Shown here piece after piece: positions 33,833 to 45,399 of a DNA stretch of 64,000 nt. The DNA comes from Nephrocerus scutellatus (taxonomy: Eukaryota; Arthropoda; Insecta; Diptera; Pipunculidae). The notes beneath the pieces were generated by a model. It made no database searches and was not told where the DNA came from. It saw only the letters and a list, made by a program, of their open reading frames with translations. The stretch's first letter is position 1; each line of letters begins with the position of its first letter. Position numbers and translations under genes: made by a program. The stretch is from positions 8,355,001 through 8,419,000 of the forward strand of contig OX352764.1 in the NCBI GenBank assembly GCA_947095585.1. The letters run 5' to 3'.

Positions 33833-34074
33833 ACGCAATAAACCATGATAGAAGAGGTAATCATCAGTCAATAAAACTTGAACACCCTGTCAAATGATAA
33901 GCTAGTGAACTCTATTATCAACACTTTTGTACAAAAAAAAGAGCAAAAATATTCACCAATAAGACGATAAATGTCAATTACCACATTGCTTCGCTTTTCG
34001 TCTTTTCATCGCCATTCTATATTATTCTATTTGTCGAGCTCTGCTCTTAATAATTGTAATCTGCTAGCTGCAAC

Positions 34075-37000
34075 ATGGCGTCAATGCTGCGATCGGGAAA
34101 ATTTCTACGTTATTTTGCTGGTTTTACAAGGAATGTGGTCGTAAATTCAATACGTGAAACTGAAGGAAATTTCCTTCAGAATTCACCCTGTTTGTGCAGC
34201 AGTTATACAAAGTAAGTGTTAATTCAAGAAAGCGAGGAACCGACTTTTTACCGGCGTTGACTTCTCTTATGCAACCCCAGACAATTCAGAACTAATAAGG
34301 AAAATATTGGATAATTTTTTTTTTGTGCTGCATTCTGCATATAGTATCTATTATAAAATCAAATGAAGGTGTTCCATATATTGAGTTCAATATATAAGAG
34401 CATAACCTTATTTGATTAAAGATCACGTTTCTATTGTTACAGAGGCTTTGCTAGCGTTGCCGTTCCAAAAAATGACATAAACCTTGAGAAACAGTTGAAG
34501 CGACTAGATCAAGATGTTCGCAGGACGGGACGTATTTCGCGACGTGACATCGAAGAAGTCCTCGAGGAAATTCGTCATCAGCAGTCAGCGACGAGCTCAC
34601 AATCATTGCTCGTCATTCGCTGCTGTGGCAATCTGGTTCCCGAGGAGATGCCAGAGGTGCGCACAGCTTTGGTGCAGGAAATTTGGAAGACCCTTAATGC
34701 ACTTAATGTGCCAATGGATATTTCGCATTATAACGCGTTGTTGCGTGTATATGTGGAAAATGAACATCCATTTTCGCCAACGGATTTTCTTGCAGAAATC
34801 GAATCAAAAGCCATTGAACCGAATCGCGTTACTTATCAACGCCTAATAACCCGATACTGTCAGGATGGCGATATCGAGGGAGCCACACGTATTTTGGAGT
34901 ACATGCGCGAAAAGAGTTTACCTGTCAACGAGAATGTTTTTAATTCGCTCATTCTAGGACATTCACAGGTAAAATAATCTTCATAACGAAATTTGTTCTT
35001 AATATATAATTTTAGGCCAATGACCTGGAATCCGCTCAAGGTATTCTTACGGTAATGAAACAAGCTGGGCTGGAACCAAGCGGCGATACGTACACAACTC
35101 TACTCTGTAGCTATGCTCGTCATGGAGATATTAATGAAGTTCTACGCATTATCGATGAATGCGAAAAAACTGAAATTTATTTATTGGATAAAGATTTGCT
35201 CGATGGTGTTTATGCGATGACAGTCAATGGACATGGCGACAAAATCGACGCAATTCTCTCAAAATTACGCCTGTCGACTGGATTTAATCAAGATGCCGTA
35301 AATGTTGTTCTTCGTTTAACCAACAAAGGATATGAGGATGTCGCTTTAAAAATTCTTCGTTTGATGCCTCGATCTGTACGGGACGATGGGCAACTAGTCG
35401 ATACAGGAAACTTTTTCATTCGCCAATTAGTCAAAGCAAACCGTCCGGTGGAAAAGATTATGAAAATATGCAAACAGTTGCAAGATGAAGGTCTCAATCC
35501 AAAAGCTTTCCTTATTGCCACAGAAGCTGGTCTTACCAATGGCATTGTCAATAATGCTTTACCGCTGCTTCAAGAATTGAAGAACGCTGGTCAGCCCATT
35601 CGACAACACTACTTTTGGCCATTGATTTGTTCCGTTGAGCCTAATCAAATTATGGAAATCGTTCAACGCATGCAAGAAGATTTTAATATAAACCCAAATG
35701 CTGAGACCATACGTGATTACATCATTCCAAATCTCAAAGAGAAGAACTGGGATAAGATTGTTACGATTCTCCGAAATGCCGGTATTTCCAATGCCACAGC
35801 GACTGCGTGTGCTACATACTGTGCATTGAATGATCTAAAAATCGATGAAGCTGCGGCAATCGCTGAGTCATACAAAGCTTTTTATGCCCCGCCAGTGTTT
35901 CGCCAGCCACTAATTATAGCGCTTAGCAAAACCGACGATTACCAATCATTTATTCGCATTGTACGCCAAATACACGACAATAACAATCGCTATACATTTA
36001 GCAATGCAAATGGCAATCAGGTTGTCGAACAACAAAGTGATGATTTGGCGTCCGCAGAAGATTTGGCGTCAGAGGCATCTCCTGCAGAAAGTTCGTCTTC
36101 CGAGCAAAATGATTTTGTTGGACAAATTGTCAACGATGCCATTAGCTTCTTTCGGCGCGATCGTGTTGCTGTAATAGAAAAAATTCTTACCGGTCTGGTT
36201 GATCAGGGTTTGTCGATTAGCAGCGCTAATGCTACACGAATTCAAGACCGCCTTGCCTCTGAAATGAATCCAACTATCTCGCAACTTTTGGGTAAACTAT
36301 CATCCGGAGAATTAGAGCCCATTCAGGTCAATAGTGAAAAACGCAAACGTGGCATAGAAACACTTACCATCGAAGAACTGGAACGATTCATTGTCAATGT
36401 TGAGGCAAAGAATGATAATGCAAATAATATAAAGCGCCACCTTCTAGCCGCATGTTTCCGTTCGAAAAATCTTGAAAAAACTCTTCAGGTCATTGACAAA
36501 ATTGAAAAAGAAAATTTTGTAATTTCAAGTGGTGTCATTGCACAGCTGATAGATTTGTATTGCCATCACGAAAAACCGACTGAAGCCCTTGAACTTTATG
36601 AGAAAATAAAGGCAAAGGAACCCGACTTTATTCTCGATAATTTGAAGACAATTCATGTCGCCGATTTACTCATCAAGGAGGAGCGTTTCGATGAAGCACT
36701 CAAGTTTATTGTACGCAATAAAAAGGAAGAGCCGTTTGGCGATAGTGAAGGTTCATTTAACTACATCACCACTTGCTGGCGTACATTAAATCAACTTGCA
36801 GAAACTGGTAATGCTGAGCGTGTTGAGCAAATGTTCAATGCATTGGTTGAAAATAACTATGTGCAACCAACAAATGTTATCCTAGGACCGCTGATAAAGG
36901 TTCACCTTGTCAAAGACAACATACAGAAGGCATTTGAAACATTTGAACGAATTTGTGAGAAATATCAGTCGACGCCATGGAAAAATGAGCTCGCCTGCCG

Positions 37001-38645
37001 TCTTATTCAGAAAGAAGACGCCGCAAATCTGCAAAAACTTACTGATCTGAGCACGAACATTCATGGCGAAGTGAACAGTTTGTATGATTTGGTGTTTTCC
37101 TTTGTTGAATGCGGTCGAATTCGTCAGGCAAGAAAGATCCTTGAGACGCCCGGACTGCGTACACGCCATCACCGTATTGATTCCGCTTGTGAACGATACA
37201 AAAATGAAGGAATGGTGCAACCACTCGAGGGTTTGATGGAGGCAACCAAAGACTTGAATCACATTGACCGTAATGGAATTTACTACAACCTATTGCTCAG
37301 TTATTGCAAGACTGAAGATGCTGAAAAGGCCCTTGGACTTTGGACGAGAATGCAGGAGGATAGCGTCGCACCTACAGATGCATTTCTTATAAAATTAGCA
37401 AACCTTCTTAAGCAAAAGAACATTGATGTACCATTCGTTGTTCCAGCAGAAATAGAGAGGGAAATCAGTAAAACTGCTGCGAAACGAACTGCAGTGTCAA
37501 AGAAACCAACATCGACCCTAGTCCATAGTCAAAAATCTGATAGCAGCCTACTGTCGAAATTTCACAATGCAATTAGAACCGGCAGTACTGATTCAGCCAT
37601 AGATTTCAAAAATCAAATGAGTTCTGCCGAAAGGCCGATTGTGCCTGATCTTTCCCGGCTTATTGAGCTTTTAGTTCGAGAAGAACGCATAACAGAAGCC
37701 ACTAAGTTTGTAGATGAAATGCTCGCAATGAAACTTAATCCAATACCAAATGTTTTTAAGTATTATTTGAATAAATTAGCAACCAGGGGAGACATTGAAA
37801 CCATTGAACGAATTGGCAATCAAATTACGGACGATACAAAAAAACAAATATCATACGACAATCGCTTTTGCCATGCAAATATTGTTGCTGGTAAAACAGA
37901 TGAATTTCTCAAGAAACTCAACGATGACATTGACAATGCCAAGACAGACGAAGAATCCAAAAAAATTGCCGATAAATTCCCTCGTGGTGGTGCTTTGGGC
38001 ATTTTGGATACACACCCAGAATTATTGCCACAATGTAAGTATAAAAAAAATATACGTTATATTATGTGAATAGAAATATTAATTCTCATTTATACGGCAG
38101 TTCGACAACTTGCTGATAAATTTGCCGCCAAAAAACATTTTGGCCCAATGAACATTTTGTGGATTTACTTATCCATAAATGGCAATGAAGTGGCTGCCAA
38201 GGAGGTTTTTGACAAGTACTTGGCGGATTCACCACGTCTAATGTTTCAACGTATTCTTCAGACGGCACGTGACCAAAAGAATCCTAATCTTATCACCGTG
38301 TTGGTCAATCAATTGAGAGAATCAAAAATATCTGAAGGTGCAATTGGAAATGCTTACTCCTGTCTGCTTGATATTCAAATATCAGATGAAAAATATGATG
38401 AGGCGCTTCAGTCTTTAAATGCTGCTGTAAAAGATGTATGCCTAGAGAACATTAATCGCACAGCTCTTAGTCGCTTAAAGTCGGGTCTTGAGACACAAGG
38501 TAAAACCTTCCCGTACTCGTTGCCCAAGCATAAGTCCAAGAATGACAATACCAGCAGTAGTAGTAGCAGCAGTAGTGACAGCTCCAGTAGTGATGACGAC
38601 GTTTCACCAAAGCGGCCAGAGGAAAGACCAAAGAAGCTCGAATGA
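34075..38645 (+). CDS. bsf: Bicoid stability factor / LRPPRC, mitochondrial PPR protein
   Basis: LRPPRC proteins bind and stabilise mitochondrial mRNAs with SLIRP; fly Bsf also has a described role in bicoid mRNA stability. Four exons, 34075-34211, 34443-34968, 35016-38034 and 38101-38645, join in frame to 1408 residues, close to the fly family length. The N-terminus (MASMLRSGKFLRYFAGFTRN) is basic and hydrophobic, a typical mitochondrial presequence. PPR units are visible, for instance HYNALLRVYVENEH, YTTLLCSYARHGDINEVLRI, and YYNLLLSYCKTEDAEKALGL in the C-terminal half. The last about 40 residues form a Ser/Asp tract, [16 protein letters not shown]. It is divergent from GCS2beta and convergent with the HACD gene, 596 bp apart. 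Identity is secure by length and architecture. Confidence 0.95.
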
Positions 38646-39241
38646 GAATCAAGCTATAGAGAGTAATATAAGGTATTAATATGTTCTAACACATGTGCTG
38701 TTGTGCTATCTTTAGAATTCGTTATGTTTTAATACATTTTCAGTTTCTTATTTAAGAGCTACAATCTAAGGCATTTGAAAATAATGTTCATGATATAAAA
38801 TAAATAAAAAAACAATTATTTGACTATAAAGGCTAGTTTTTCAGTGCAAGATCATCTCAGTTTCAGGATTAAACTCGACTTAACCTCTGAAACATGTTTT
38901 TCAGTCAATTTTAATCCTGAATTAACCCCAACAGTTTATGCTGATGAAAACCCTGTGCAGTAAAACGAAATTTAAAATTCTGATGGACACCGAAACAAAA
39001 ATCAAATAACCCATTGTGCTCTAATAACCATTTTTCAAAATTATATACCAACTAGCACAAAATAACGCCAATGAACAAATTTGCAATTCAAATTCGTCTG
39101 AAAGCATTGAACGCCGAAAGAGGTCATGAGCTGAGTATCAGAAATAAGGAAAACAAAAACATTTTAAACTTTCGTTTCTTTTACTTTAACATTTCACCGT
39201 TTTTTTAATAAAAAAAATTTAAATTACAAATCAAATGCTTT
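38646..39241. other. Convergent 3' region bsf-HACD
   Basis: Noncoding 3' flanks of the two genes. Overlapping AATAAA hexamers at 38799-38808 probably end the bsf transcript. A TCAG..TTAATCC pair (38860-38925) could form a weak hairpin. No other feature seen. Confidence 0.55.
38799..38808 (+). terminator. bsf poly(A) signals (two overlapping)
   Basis: AATAAATAAA gives two overlapping AATAAA hexamers about 155 nt after the bsf stop codon. Confidence 0.55.
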
Positions 39242-39970
39242 TTACACCGTCTTCTTGCTATGGGAAGCGCCCAGAATCTTCTTACGCTGGCTGAACATAT
39301 GCAAATACATTTGTGGAAAGAGCGGTATATAGAGCAACATTACAATCCACAACAGGTAAAAATACGAGAATGTAGCATTCAGATGGTTTGGCATCTCCAC
39401 TGACCAAATGGAATTCGTCCTAGCGTAACTCTGCGCCCACCAAAAGCAAAGTAGTTCACCGGTGACTCCGATGGGATAGAGGGCAATAAATGTTGTATAC
39501 CGCAACCAGACGACAAAGTGTGGAACCATTTTGACAATGTTCAGGGCATAGTATCCATAGCGAATAATCTCTGTCACCGCCCAAGCGAACAGTGCTATTG
39601 GAAGACCAGGTGATATTTTTCCAGTGGGTGTTGCCATCACAACACCGACAACGACCATCATACGACTCAGAACTTGAAATGTTGTAATTACCGGATTACT
39701 CTTGACCAGACCGCAGACTGCATTAACGATTTCCAATGCGGCAGCATTTTGAAACACAATTACTGACAAATACGTGTAGTCCCAAAGAGTGACGGTCGTT
39801 CGTAGTTTTGGACTTTCGAGAACAAAGTAGTTCAGCAGTTGATATATAATGTAGCTCCAGCCTCCAACTTGAACAGCATTATATGCAAAAAGGTATATCC
39901 TTACCAGAATGCTCTGTTCCTTATTGTTATGTGCTGATTTTTGTACCTTGGACTGTGTTTGAGATGGCAT
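39242..39970 (-). CDS. Very-long-chain 3-hydroxyacyl-CoA dehydratase (HACD/PTPLA)
   Basis: This ER enzyme removes water from 3-hydroxyacyl-CoA in the third step of very-long-chain fatty acid elongation. One exon encodes 242 residues. The open frame extends 15 codons upstream but without ATG, so the Met in MPSQTQSKVQ is the start. The fold has six or more membrane segments. The catalytic Tyr and Glu are seen in LYPIGVTGE (Tyr165 and Glu172). NAAALEIVNAVCGLVKS and QVLSRMMVVVGVV are family signatures. The C-terminus is SKKTV, a dilysine KKXX ER retrieval motif. It is convergent with bsf. A Drosophila orthologue is one of Hacd1/Hacd2; I cannot tell which. Confidence 0.94.
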   Translation of the reverse strand: MPSQTQSKVQKSAHNNKEQSILVRIYLFAYNAVQVGGWSYIIYQLLNYFVLESPKLRTTVTLWDYTYLSVIVFQNAAALEIVNAVCGLVKSNPVITTFQVLSRMMVVVGVVMATPTGKISPGLPIALFAWAVTEIIRYGYYALNIVKMVPHFVVWLRYTTFIALYPIGVTGELLCFWWAQSYARTNSIWSVEMPNHLNATFSYFYLLWIVMLLYIPLFPQMYLHMFSQRKKILGASHSKKTV

Positions 39971-40055
39971 AATTACTTGGGAATAATTTAATAAATTCAG
40001 TGGAATCAGAAGCAAAGTAAAAGTACTACTACCAACAACAATTAAATATCAACTT

Positions 40056-40316
40056 TCACCGATTACGAAGCAGGATTACGTAGCTAGTATAGTTTGTGCT
40101 CTGTGGCGTGACACCGATCAACGAGCTGTCCACTTCTCCAAGTCCACCGTCCAGCAGTTCAATACGCTGTGCGCTCGTTTCTGATTGAAGTTGAAAGTTG
40201 AATGTTGAACTGATATCATATTGACCGATGACTTTACCAATACGATATATTACACGTTGTTTCGATGAACTCGTCAAAGTCGTCTTCTTCTTTTTTGTTG
40301 TTAGCGCGAGCAACCA
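40056..40316 (-). other. Two overlapping small open frames upstream of HACD
   Basis: An ATG at 40316 opens a 27-codon frame (MVARANNKKEEDDFDEFIET then TCNISYW, stop near 40235). In another frame an open run of 85 codons without ATG spans 40313-40056 and contains RVIYRIGKVIGQYDISS and QRIELLDGGLGEVDSSLIG. The stop of the long frame is 85 nt before the HACD ATG on the same strand. Both readings look protein-like, so this may be a small gene with a short missed intron or frameshift, a uORF, or a dicistronic partner. I do not recognise either peptide. Confidence 0.35.
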
Positions 40317-41007
40317 TATTACAACTTCTTAATATTGTTTTATTTTGTTTTTTAATATTAAAAGAATAATAACAATTAATGGCAGTCGATTTATATTATT
40401 TTTACTGATTATAATACGGTACTGGTACTTTAACAAAATGTTGTAAAATTTGATAAAACAAATAAAAACAGAAATATTTAAACGAGCGAGTAAGACATTC
40501 CTTAAATTGAGTTTTAACTCAACGTCAATATCAACAACTACAGCTATTAAAAAACATTCTGTATATTTTTCAGAGTAAAAAGATTATACCGGAGAATTAT
40601 CAGAATTTAAAAAAAGGACTTAGAGAAATTAATTTTTTTTCGGATAATGCATATCTGCATTTTGACACTTAAATAATCACTACGATAACTCCAAGATAAA
40701 AAACATGCCCATAAGCAATAAATATTTAAATGAAAGCGTTGCACGAATGTCAAATTTAGTTTTCACTTAAATCCTGTGCAAGAAGCCGAACTGTTTTCTG
40801 AAGATTTTCGGAGAAAAATGCAAATAATACTATTTGGTTTTCAGCATTGAAAAAATTATTTTATAATTTTAACAAGGTAACTGAGTTGTGCATTAGAAAT
40901 TTTAAATTTTTATCATTATTTTAGTTAGAAGATAATTTCTATTTATTTTTTGTTTTTTGGCCCGCCTGGGAGTAATGGGTTTTTTTAGCTGTTGCTATTA
41001 TCCGGTG

Positions 41008-41075
41008 AGTGCCGTGGCTCTAGTGGGTAGTGCGTTGGACTACTGAGTTGAAGGTTCGAAAACACCACAAAAGTC
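41008..41075 (+). mobile_element. tRNA-derived SINE, copy 2 (degenerate)
   Basis: GCCGTGGCTCTAGTGGGTAG (A box with one inserted base, 41011-41030) and GAAGGTTCGAAAAC (decayed B box, 41050-41063) at tRNA-like spacing. Orientation is opposite to the copies at 10640 and 45295. The body is short or lost. Confidence 0.55.
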
Positions 41076-41264
41076 CAAGAGTAAAACTTTTATAAAAAAG
41101 CTTCTCCTATTGTCGGCTTTAAAATATAGGTCCATTAATATGCAAAAATATACTACACACAACATAGTCAGAAGAAAGGCTAAGCCAGTAACCAGTAAGG
41201 TCTGTTCTCTTTTGAAGAAAAAAACTACTTTACTCTTTTTTTACTTTGAACTAAAGTTCGATTA

Positions 41265-41432
41265 TAATAGACTTTCGCGTTATAGACTATATAGACGTCA
41301 AATGTCGACGAAATGCGTGCTTATGTTTGCCAATTCACAAAAAATGGTTATAATGAAATTTGGCCAGCATTTGTCTCTGTTTTTCGTATCCAAAACTCAA
41401 AATGTCAAATTTGCACATGTAAAGAGTGTATG
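41265..41432 (+). repeat. Dispersed repeat, pair with 27070-27245
   Basis: Same block order as 27070-27245, from CGATTATAATAGACTTTCGC to CATGTAAAGAGTG. The two copies differ by scattered substitutions and one internal length change. Confidence 0.7.
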
Positions 41433-41760
41433 CATGAATAATTTACCATGAACATTTTTATCAATTTAATAAAAATGAATATTTGCTACACAATTTTTTA
41501 CATATAAACTTATTGCCAAGGGGGAACTCCCTAAATGACTTGCGACACGACAATAAAAAAAATAAAAAAAGTAAAAAAAACATATATTTAACACAAATTG
41601 AATGATTAATGATGTTCAAACCGAACACACTAGTTTTTTGTGTTGGTAAAGGAAAGATAAATCTGCCAGAGACAGATTGTTCTTTTGTATCGAATCAGAC
41701 AAATTGGTAACCAGGTCTAGAATAATGTACTATCAGTTCCATTTGGTCGATTCCAAATAG

Positions 41761-42806
41761 TGACAGTTGGCACATTATAAAATTTTCGGCTGTAAAGTAA
41801 CACCTTGTTGGCAAAAATTTTTCAAAAATAAATTAACAGGAAAAGTTTTAGTTTAGCGTTTAGCTTTCAATAAAGATAAATTATTGGATAAATCTGGAGA
41901 ACGCGGAATTATTGTCAATTGCTTTTTTTATTTCTTAAAAAAGGTTGACAATTCACATTATGACATTATGACCCACCCGCTTTCCAAATGTTATGACAGT
42001 TTTGCTGCGGCAAGACTATTGTCACCCTGTCTACCAAATGCTTGACAGCTGATACCTGACAGCACCATAGCGATAGTCCATACGCGAGTTTGTTTTGGAA
42101 AAAAGATTAGAAGTATTTAGTTAGTAGTAATTTTTTCGCAAATTTTTTAAAAGTAGAAAATAAAGTAACTACGAGAATAAGTTTTATTGGCAGTTAGAAA
42201 TGCTACAGCTAATTGCAGTCTTTCCGAAGAAAATCTTTGGTGCAGAAACTATAAAATGCCTAAAAAATATTTCAGTGTCGGTGACAGTTGGCACATTATA
42301 AAATTTTCGGCTGTAAAGTAACACCTTGTTGGCAAAAATTTTTCAAAAATAAATTAACAGGAAAAGTTTTAGTTTAGCGTTTAGCTTTCAATAAAGATAA
42401 ATTATTGGATAAATCTGGAGAACGCGGAATTATTGTCAATTGCTTTTTTTATTTCTTAAAAAAGGTTGACAATTCACATTATGACATTATGACCCACCCG
42501 CTTTCCAAATGTTATGACAGTTTTGCTGCGGCAAGACTATTGTCACCCTGTCTACCAAATGCTTGACAGCTGATACCTGACAGCACCATAGCGATAGTCC
42601 ATACGCGAGTTTGTTTTGGAAAAAAGATTAGAAGTATTTAGTTAGTAGTAATTTTTTCGCAAATTTTTTAAAAGTAGAAAATAAAGTAACTACGAGAATA
42701 AGTTTTATTGGCAGTTAGAAATGCTACAGCTAATTGCAGTCTTTCCGAAGAAAATCTTTGGTGCAGAAACTATAAAATGCCTAAAAAATATTTCAGTGTC
42801 GGTGAC
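41761..42806. repeat. Perfect 521-bp tandem duplication of the Nfs1 5' end
   Basis: 41761-42281 and 42282-42802 read identically base by base as far as I can compare, with four further shared bases (TGAC) at the end, and a constant offset of 521. Each copy contains upstream sequence, the putative 5' leader and the Nfs1 ATG with its first 28 codons. Only the second copy runs on into exon 1. Lack of any difference means either a very recent duplication or an assembly or haplotype artefact. Confidence 0.93.
42200..42301 (+). pseudogene. Duplicated, truncated first-exon copy of Nfs1
   Basis: The upstream copy of the duplication has the same ATG and 28 codons as Nfs1 ([16 protein letters not shown]...), then reads through the duplication joint into four new codons (VGTL) and a stop: a 33-residue peptide. 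It contains most of the presumed mitochondrial presequence but nothing of the enzyme. If the upstream promoter copy is used and not spliced, this frame would act as a uORF for Nfs1. Confidence 0.75.
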
Positions 42807-44492
42807 TTCAACAGCACAAATCCGATTGTCGTCATCGTCGTCAAATGGTAAGCAATTCTGATGTTATTGCTGCTTGCGGCTGCGGTTTATTCCGTATTAC
42901 TTTTTACGATTTCGTAATTTACTTATTCAATGATAATTACACAAGAAATTCATCATTTTAATTTTTTCTGGAATAACTACAGACTTCCGTAAGAAACAAA
43001 CTAAGTTCAACATAAAATCAGATCAGATTAGTGGCAGACCATTGTACTTGGATGCACAGGCGACGACACCATTGGTGGGCAGAGTACAATTGAGGGGCTA
43101 TGAAATGTAAAATTAATTTTGAATATATTTTATTGAAGGATCCCCGAGTGCTTGACATCATGCTCCCATATCTGACTAATTTTTACGGCAATCCTCATTC
43201 TCGGACTCACGCATACGGATGGGAAACTGAAAAGGCAGTCGAAACTGCTCGTGAACAAATTGCTGTTCTTGTTGGAGCTGAACCGAAAGAAATTATTTTT
43301 ACTTCTGGTGCAACCGAATCGAACAATATCGCTGTAAAAGGCGTAGCAAGGTGATTTTGTTTTTAATTTGTACAAACCCTTGTGAAAAGCAATAATTAAT
43401 GTTTCAGATTTTACGGAGCCCACAAGAAACACATTATTACAACGCAAACTGAACACAAATGTGTGCTCGACTCATGTCGTGCTTTGGAAAGTGAGGATTT
43501 CAACGTAACCTATCTACCAGTACAGTCTAATGGCATTATTGATATTAAGCAGTTGGAGAAAGCAATCACACCAGAGACATCACTCGTATCAATAATGGCG
43601 GTTAATAATGAGATTGGTAGGTATATTTACTATATTGTTTTTTAATTACAATGACACACTCAAAACGAAACTATTTCATAGGCGTGAGACAGCCCATTGC
43701 TGATATTGGGGCACTATGCCGATCAAAGAAGGTTTTCTTCCACACAGATGCAGCTCAAGCTATCGGAAAAATTCCAATTGATGTTAACTCAATGAACATT
43801 GATTTAATGTCAATTTCCGGGCATAAAATTTATGGCCCCAAGGGTATTGGAGCACTTTTTGCTCGTCGTAGACCTCGTGTACGTATCGAGCCAATTCAGA
43901 GTGGTGGCGGACAAGAGCGTGGTCTGCGAAGTGGAACAGTTCCTGCCCCATTGGCTGTTGGTCTCGGAGCTGCTTGTGACATAGCGCTGCGAGAAATGGA
44001 CTACGATAAAAAATGGATTGATTTTTTGTCGCAGCGTTTGATCGATCGCATTACAACTTCTTTACCTCATGTAATTCGAAACGGTGATCCAGAACAGACA
44101 TACAATGGTTGTTTAAATCTATCGTTTGCCTATGTCGAGGGAGAATCTCTTTTAATGGCTCTTAAAGATATTGCTCTCTCTAGTGGTTCTGCATGCACAT
44201 CGGCCTCACTTGAACCGTCATATGTATTACGTGCAATTGGAACGGACGAGGATTTGGCTCACAGTTCAATAAGGTTGGGGCACATTTTGACTTAAGTTGG
44301 TAGGGGAATTTACATTTTCAACTTTTGTTTTCTAACAGATTTGGTATTGGTCGCTTTACTACCATAGAAGAGGTTGACTATACTGCTGACAAATGTATCA
44401 AACACGTTGAGCGACTACGGGAGATGTCTCCTCTTTGGGAAATGGTCCAAGAGGGCGTAGACTTAAAAAATATTCAATGGTCGCAGCATTAA
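42721..44492 (+). CDS. Nfs1: Mitochondrial cysteine desulfurase Nfs1
   Basis: Nfs1 takes sulfur from cysteine with PLP and passes it as persulfide to the Fe-S scaffold, working with Isd11, acyl carrier protein and frataxin. Six exons fit in frame: 42721-42847, 42983-43074, 43139-43350, 43408-43616, 43682-44273 and 44339-44492, giving 461 residues, the family length. The N-terminus ([14 protein letters not shown]) fits a presequence. Signatures are [36 protein letters not shown], the PLP-binding His in TDAAQA context, the PLP Lys262 in [12 protein letters not shown] and catalytic Cys385 in [10 protein letters not shown]; the protein ends NIQWSQH. The third exon acceptor (TTGAAG) has a weak pyrimidine tract. 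The promoter and start codon lie inside a 521-bp tandem duplication. Confidence 0.96.
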
Positions 44493-44577
44493 TTTTAATG
44501 TTGGTACTCTATTTGTAATATATTGTTTTTCCGGACTTGATTAAAAAAGAAAAAAACAAAATTATCGTTATCATTAA

Positions 44578-44583
44578 AATAAA
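44578..44583 (+). terminator. Nfs1 poly(A) signal
   Basis: AATAAA 86 nt after the Nfs1 stop codon. Confidence 0.55.
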
Positions 44584-44759
44584 TATACTCGTATATAAAA
44601 TAATATATGTATTTCCATTTCCTTCTATTGCGGGTTAATTCATTCTATTATCTGTTATATTAACGGGTGTGGCATTTATTTTAACCGAAAGTAAACAGGC
44701 GTCACAGGATAGGAATTCTTTATTATTTTTTTGGAAAATTTCTTGAAGATTGATGAGAT

Positions 44760-45260
44760 GAGATGAGATGTTGGCCATTGGCATGAATGCATGCCTTGAA
44801 CCAAATGATAATGTTATTTAAAGCATCGACAGCGGGATCGATCGAAATACTCGGCTTTTTTCTGCCTTCATATCTTCGGTATTTATTGAGTTGGTTTTGA
44901 ATAGCTTTGCCTTACAATAGCCCCACAAAATGAAGTCGAGTTGAGTCAAGTGAACCTTCGTGAACCAAGTATCCTTGAAGGCAATGTGTTTGCGACGCAA
45001 TTCCGGCAAGAAGTAGTTTTTTAACATAGCCAAAAGAATGGTCCGATAATGGTCTTTGACTACACCGCACACCAAACTGTTAGACGTTTCGGGTCTAATT
45101 CGACCTCGTGGATTCAAGTGGACCTCAAGTGTAGTTCAAGTCGAAATAGCCATGCCTGACATAAGGATATGATCGATGAATGGGCTTCAAGCATTTCGAG
45201 CATCTTTTTGCAAAATTCCAAGCGAACCGGATAGTCCGAAGTGTTCAGTTGGCCCACTTA
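44760..45260 (-). mobile_element. Mariner-type transposase relic, second copy
   Basis: Minus-strand frames give RLEFCKKMLEMLEAH (about 45190-45235), then DPKRLTVWCGVV-like sequence, DHYRTILLAMLKNYFLPELR (about 45000-45060), and FILWGYCKAKLF (about 44895-44930), the order of a mariner transposase from the helix-turn-helix end to the catalytic core. Catalytic residues are mostly lost. No terminal repeats seen. Confidence 0.7.
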
Positions 45261-45294
45261 TCGAATTTTGTACGGAAATAAAAAAATAAATTTC

Positions 45295-45375
45295 CCAGTG
45301 TTACTGGGATTAGAACCACGAACCTCCTGCTCAGAAACCATGCACTTATCCACTGAGCCACGGCACCCACGATCA
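45295..45375 (-). mobile_element. tRNA-derived SINE, copy 3
   Basis: Minus-strand A box TGGCTCAGTGG (plus 45350-45360) and B box GGTTCTAATCC (plus 45307-45317, one change from consensus). It shares TCTGAGCAGG and GTTCGTGGTTC with copy 1 at 10640-10830. The tail diverges soon after the AACACT joint. Confidence 0.7.
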
Positions 45376-45399
45376 GGTCAGATTAGAGGGTATCCCAGC

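Larger units (their letters stand above)
32958..34074. other. Divergent promoter region GCS2beta-bsf
   Basis: About 1.1 kb between divergent start codons. It contains the repeat at 33430-33545 and the DINE-1/mini-me-like copy at 33653-33832, so the unique promoter sequence is limited to roughly 200 bp beside each gene. No DRE (TATCGATA) was seen near either start. Confidence 0.5.
40317..41760. other. Intergenic region with SINE and dispersed repeat
   Basis: AT-rich; contains a degenerate SINE head (41008-41075) and the dispersed repeat 41265-41432. Otherwise I see nothing in it. Confidence 0.55.

Noticed and set aside
38860..38925. Structured RNA in the bsf downstream region
   Set aside because: The complementary pair is short and imperfect; AT-rich DNA gives such pairs by chance.
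39971..40015. Longer N-terminus for HACD
   Set aside because: Open but begins at TTG; the family start fits the ATG at 39970.
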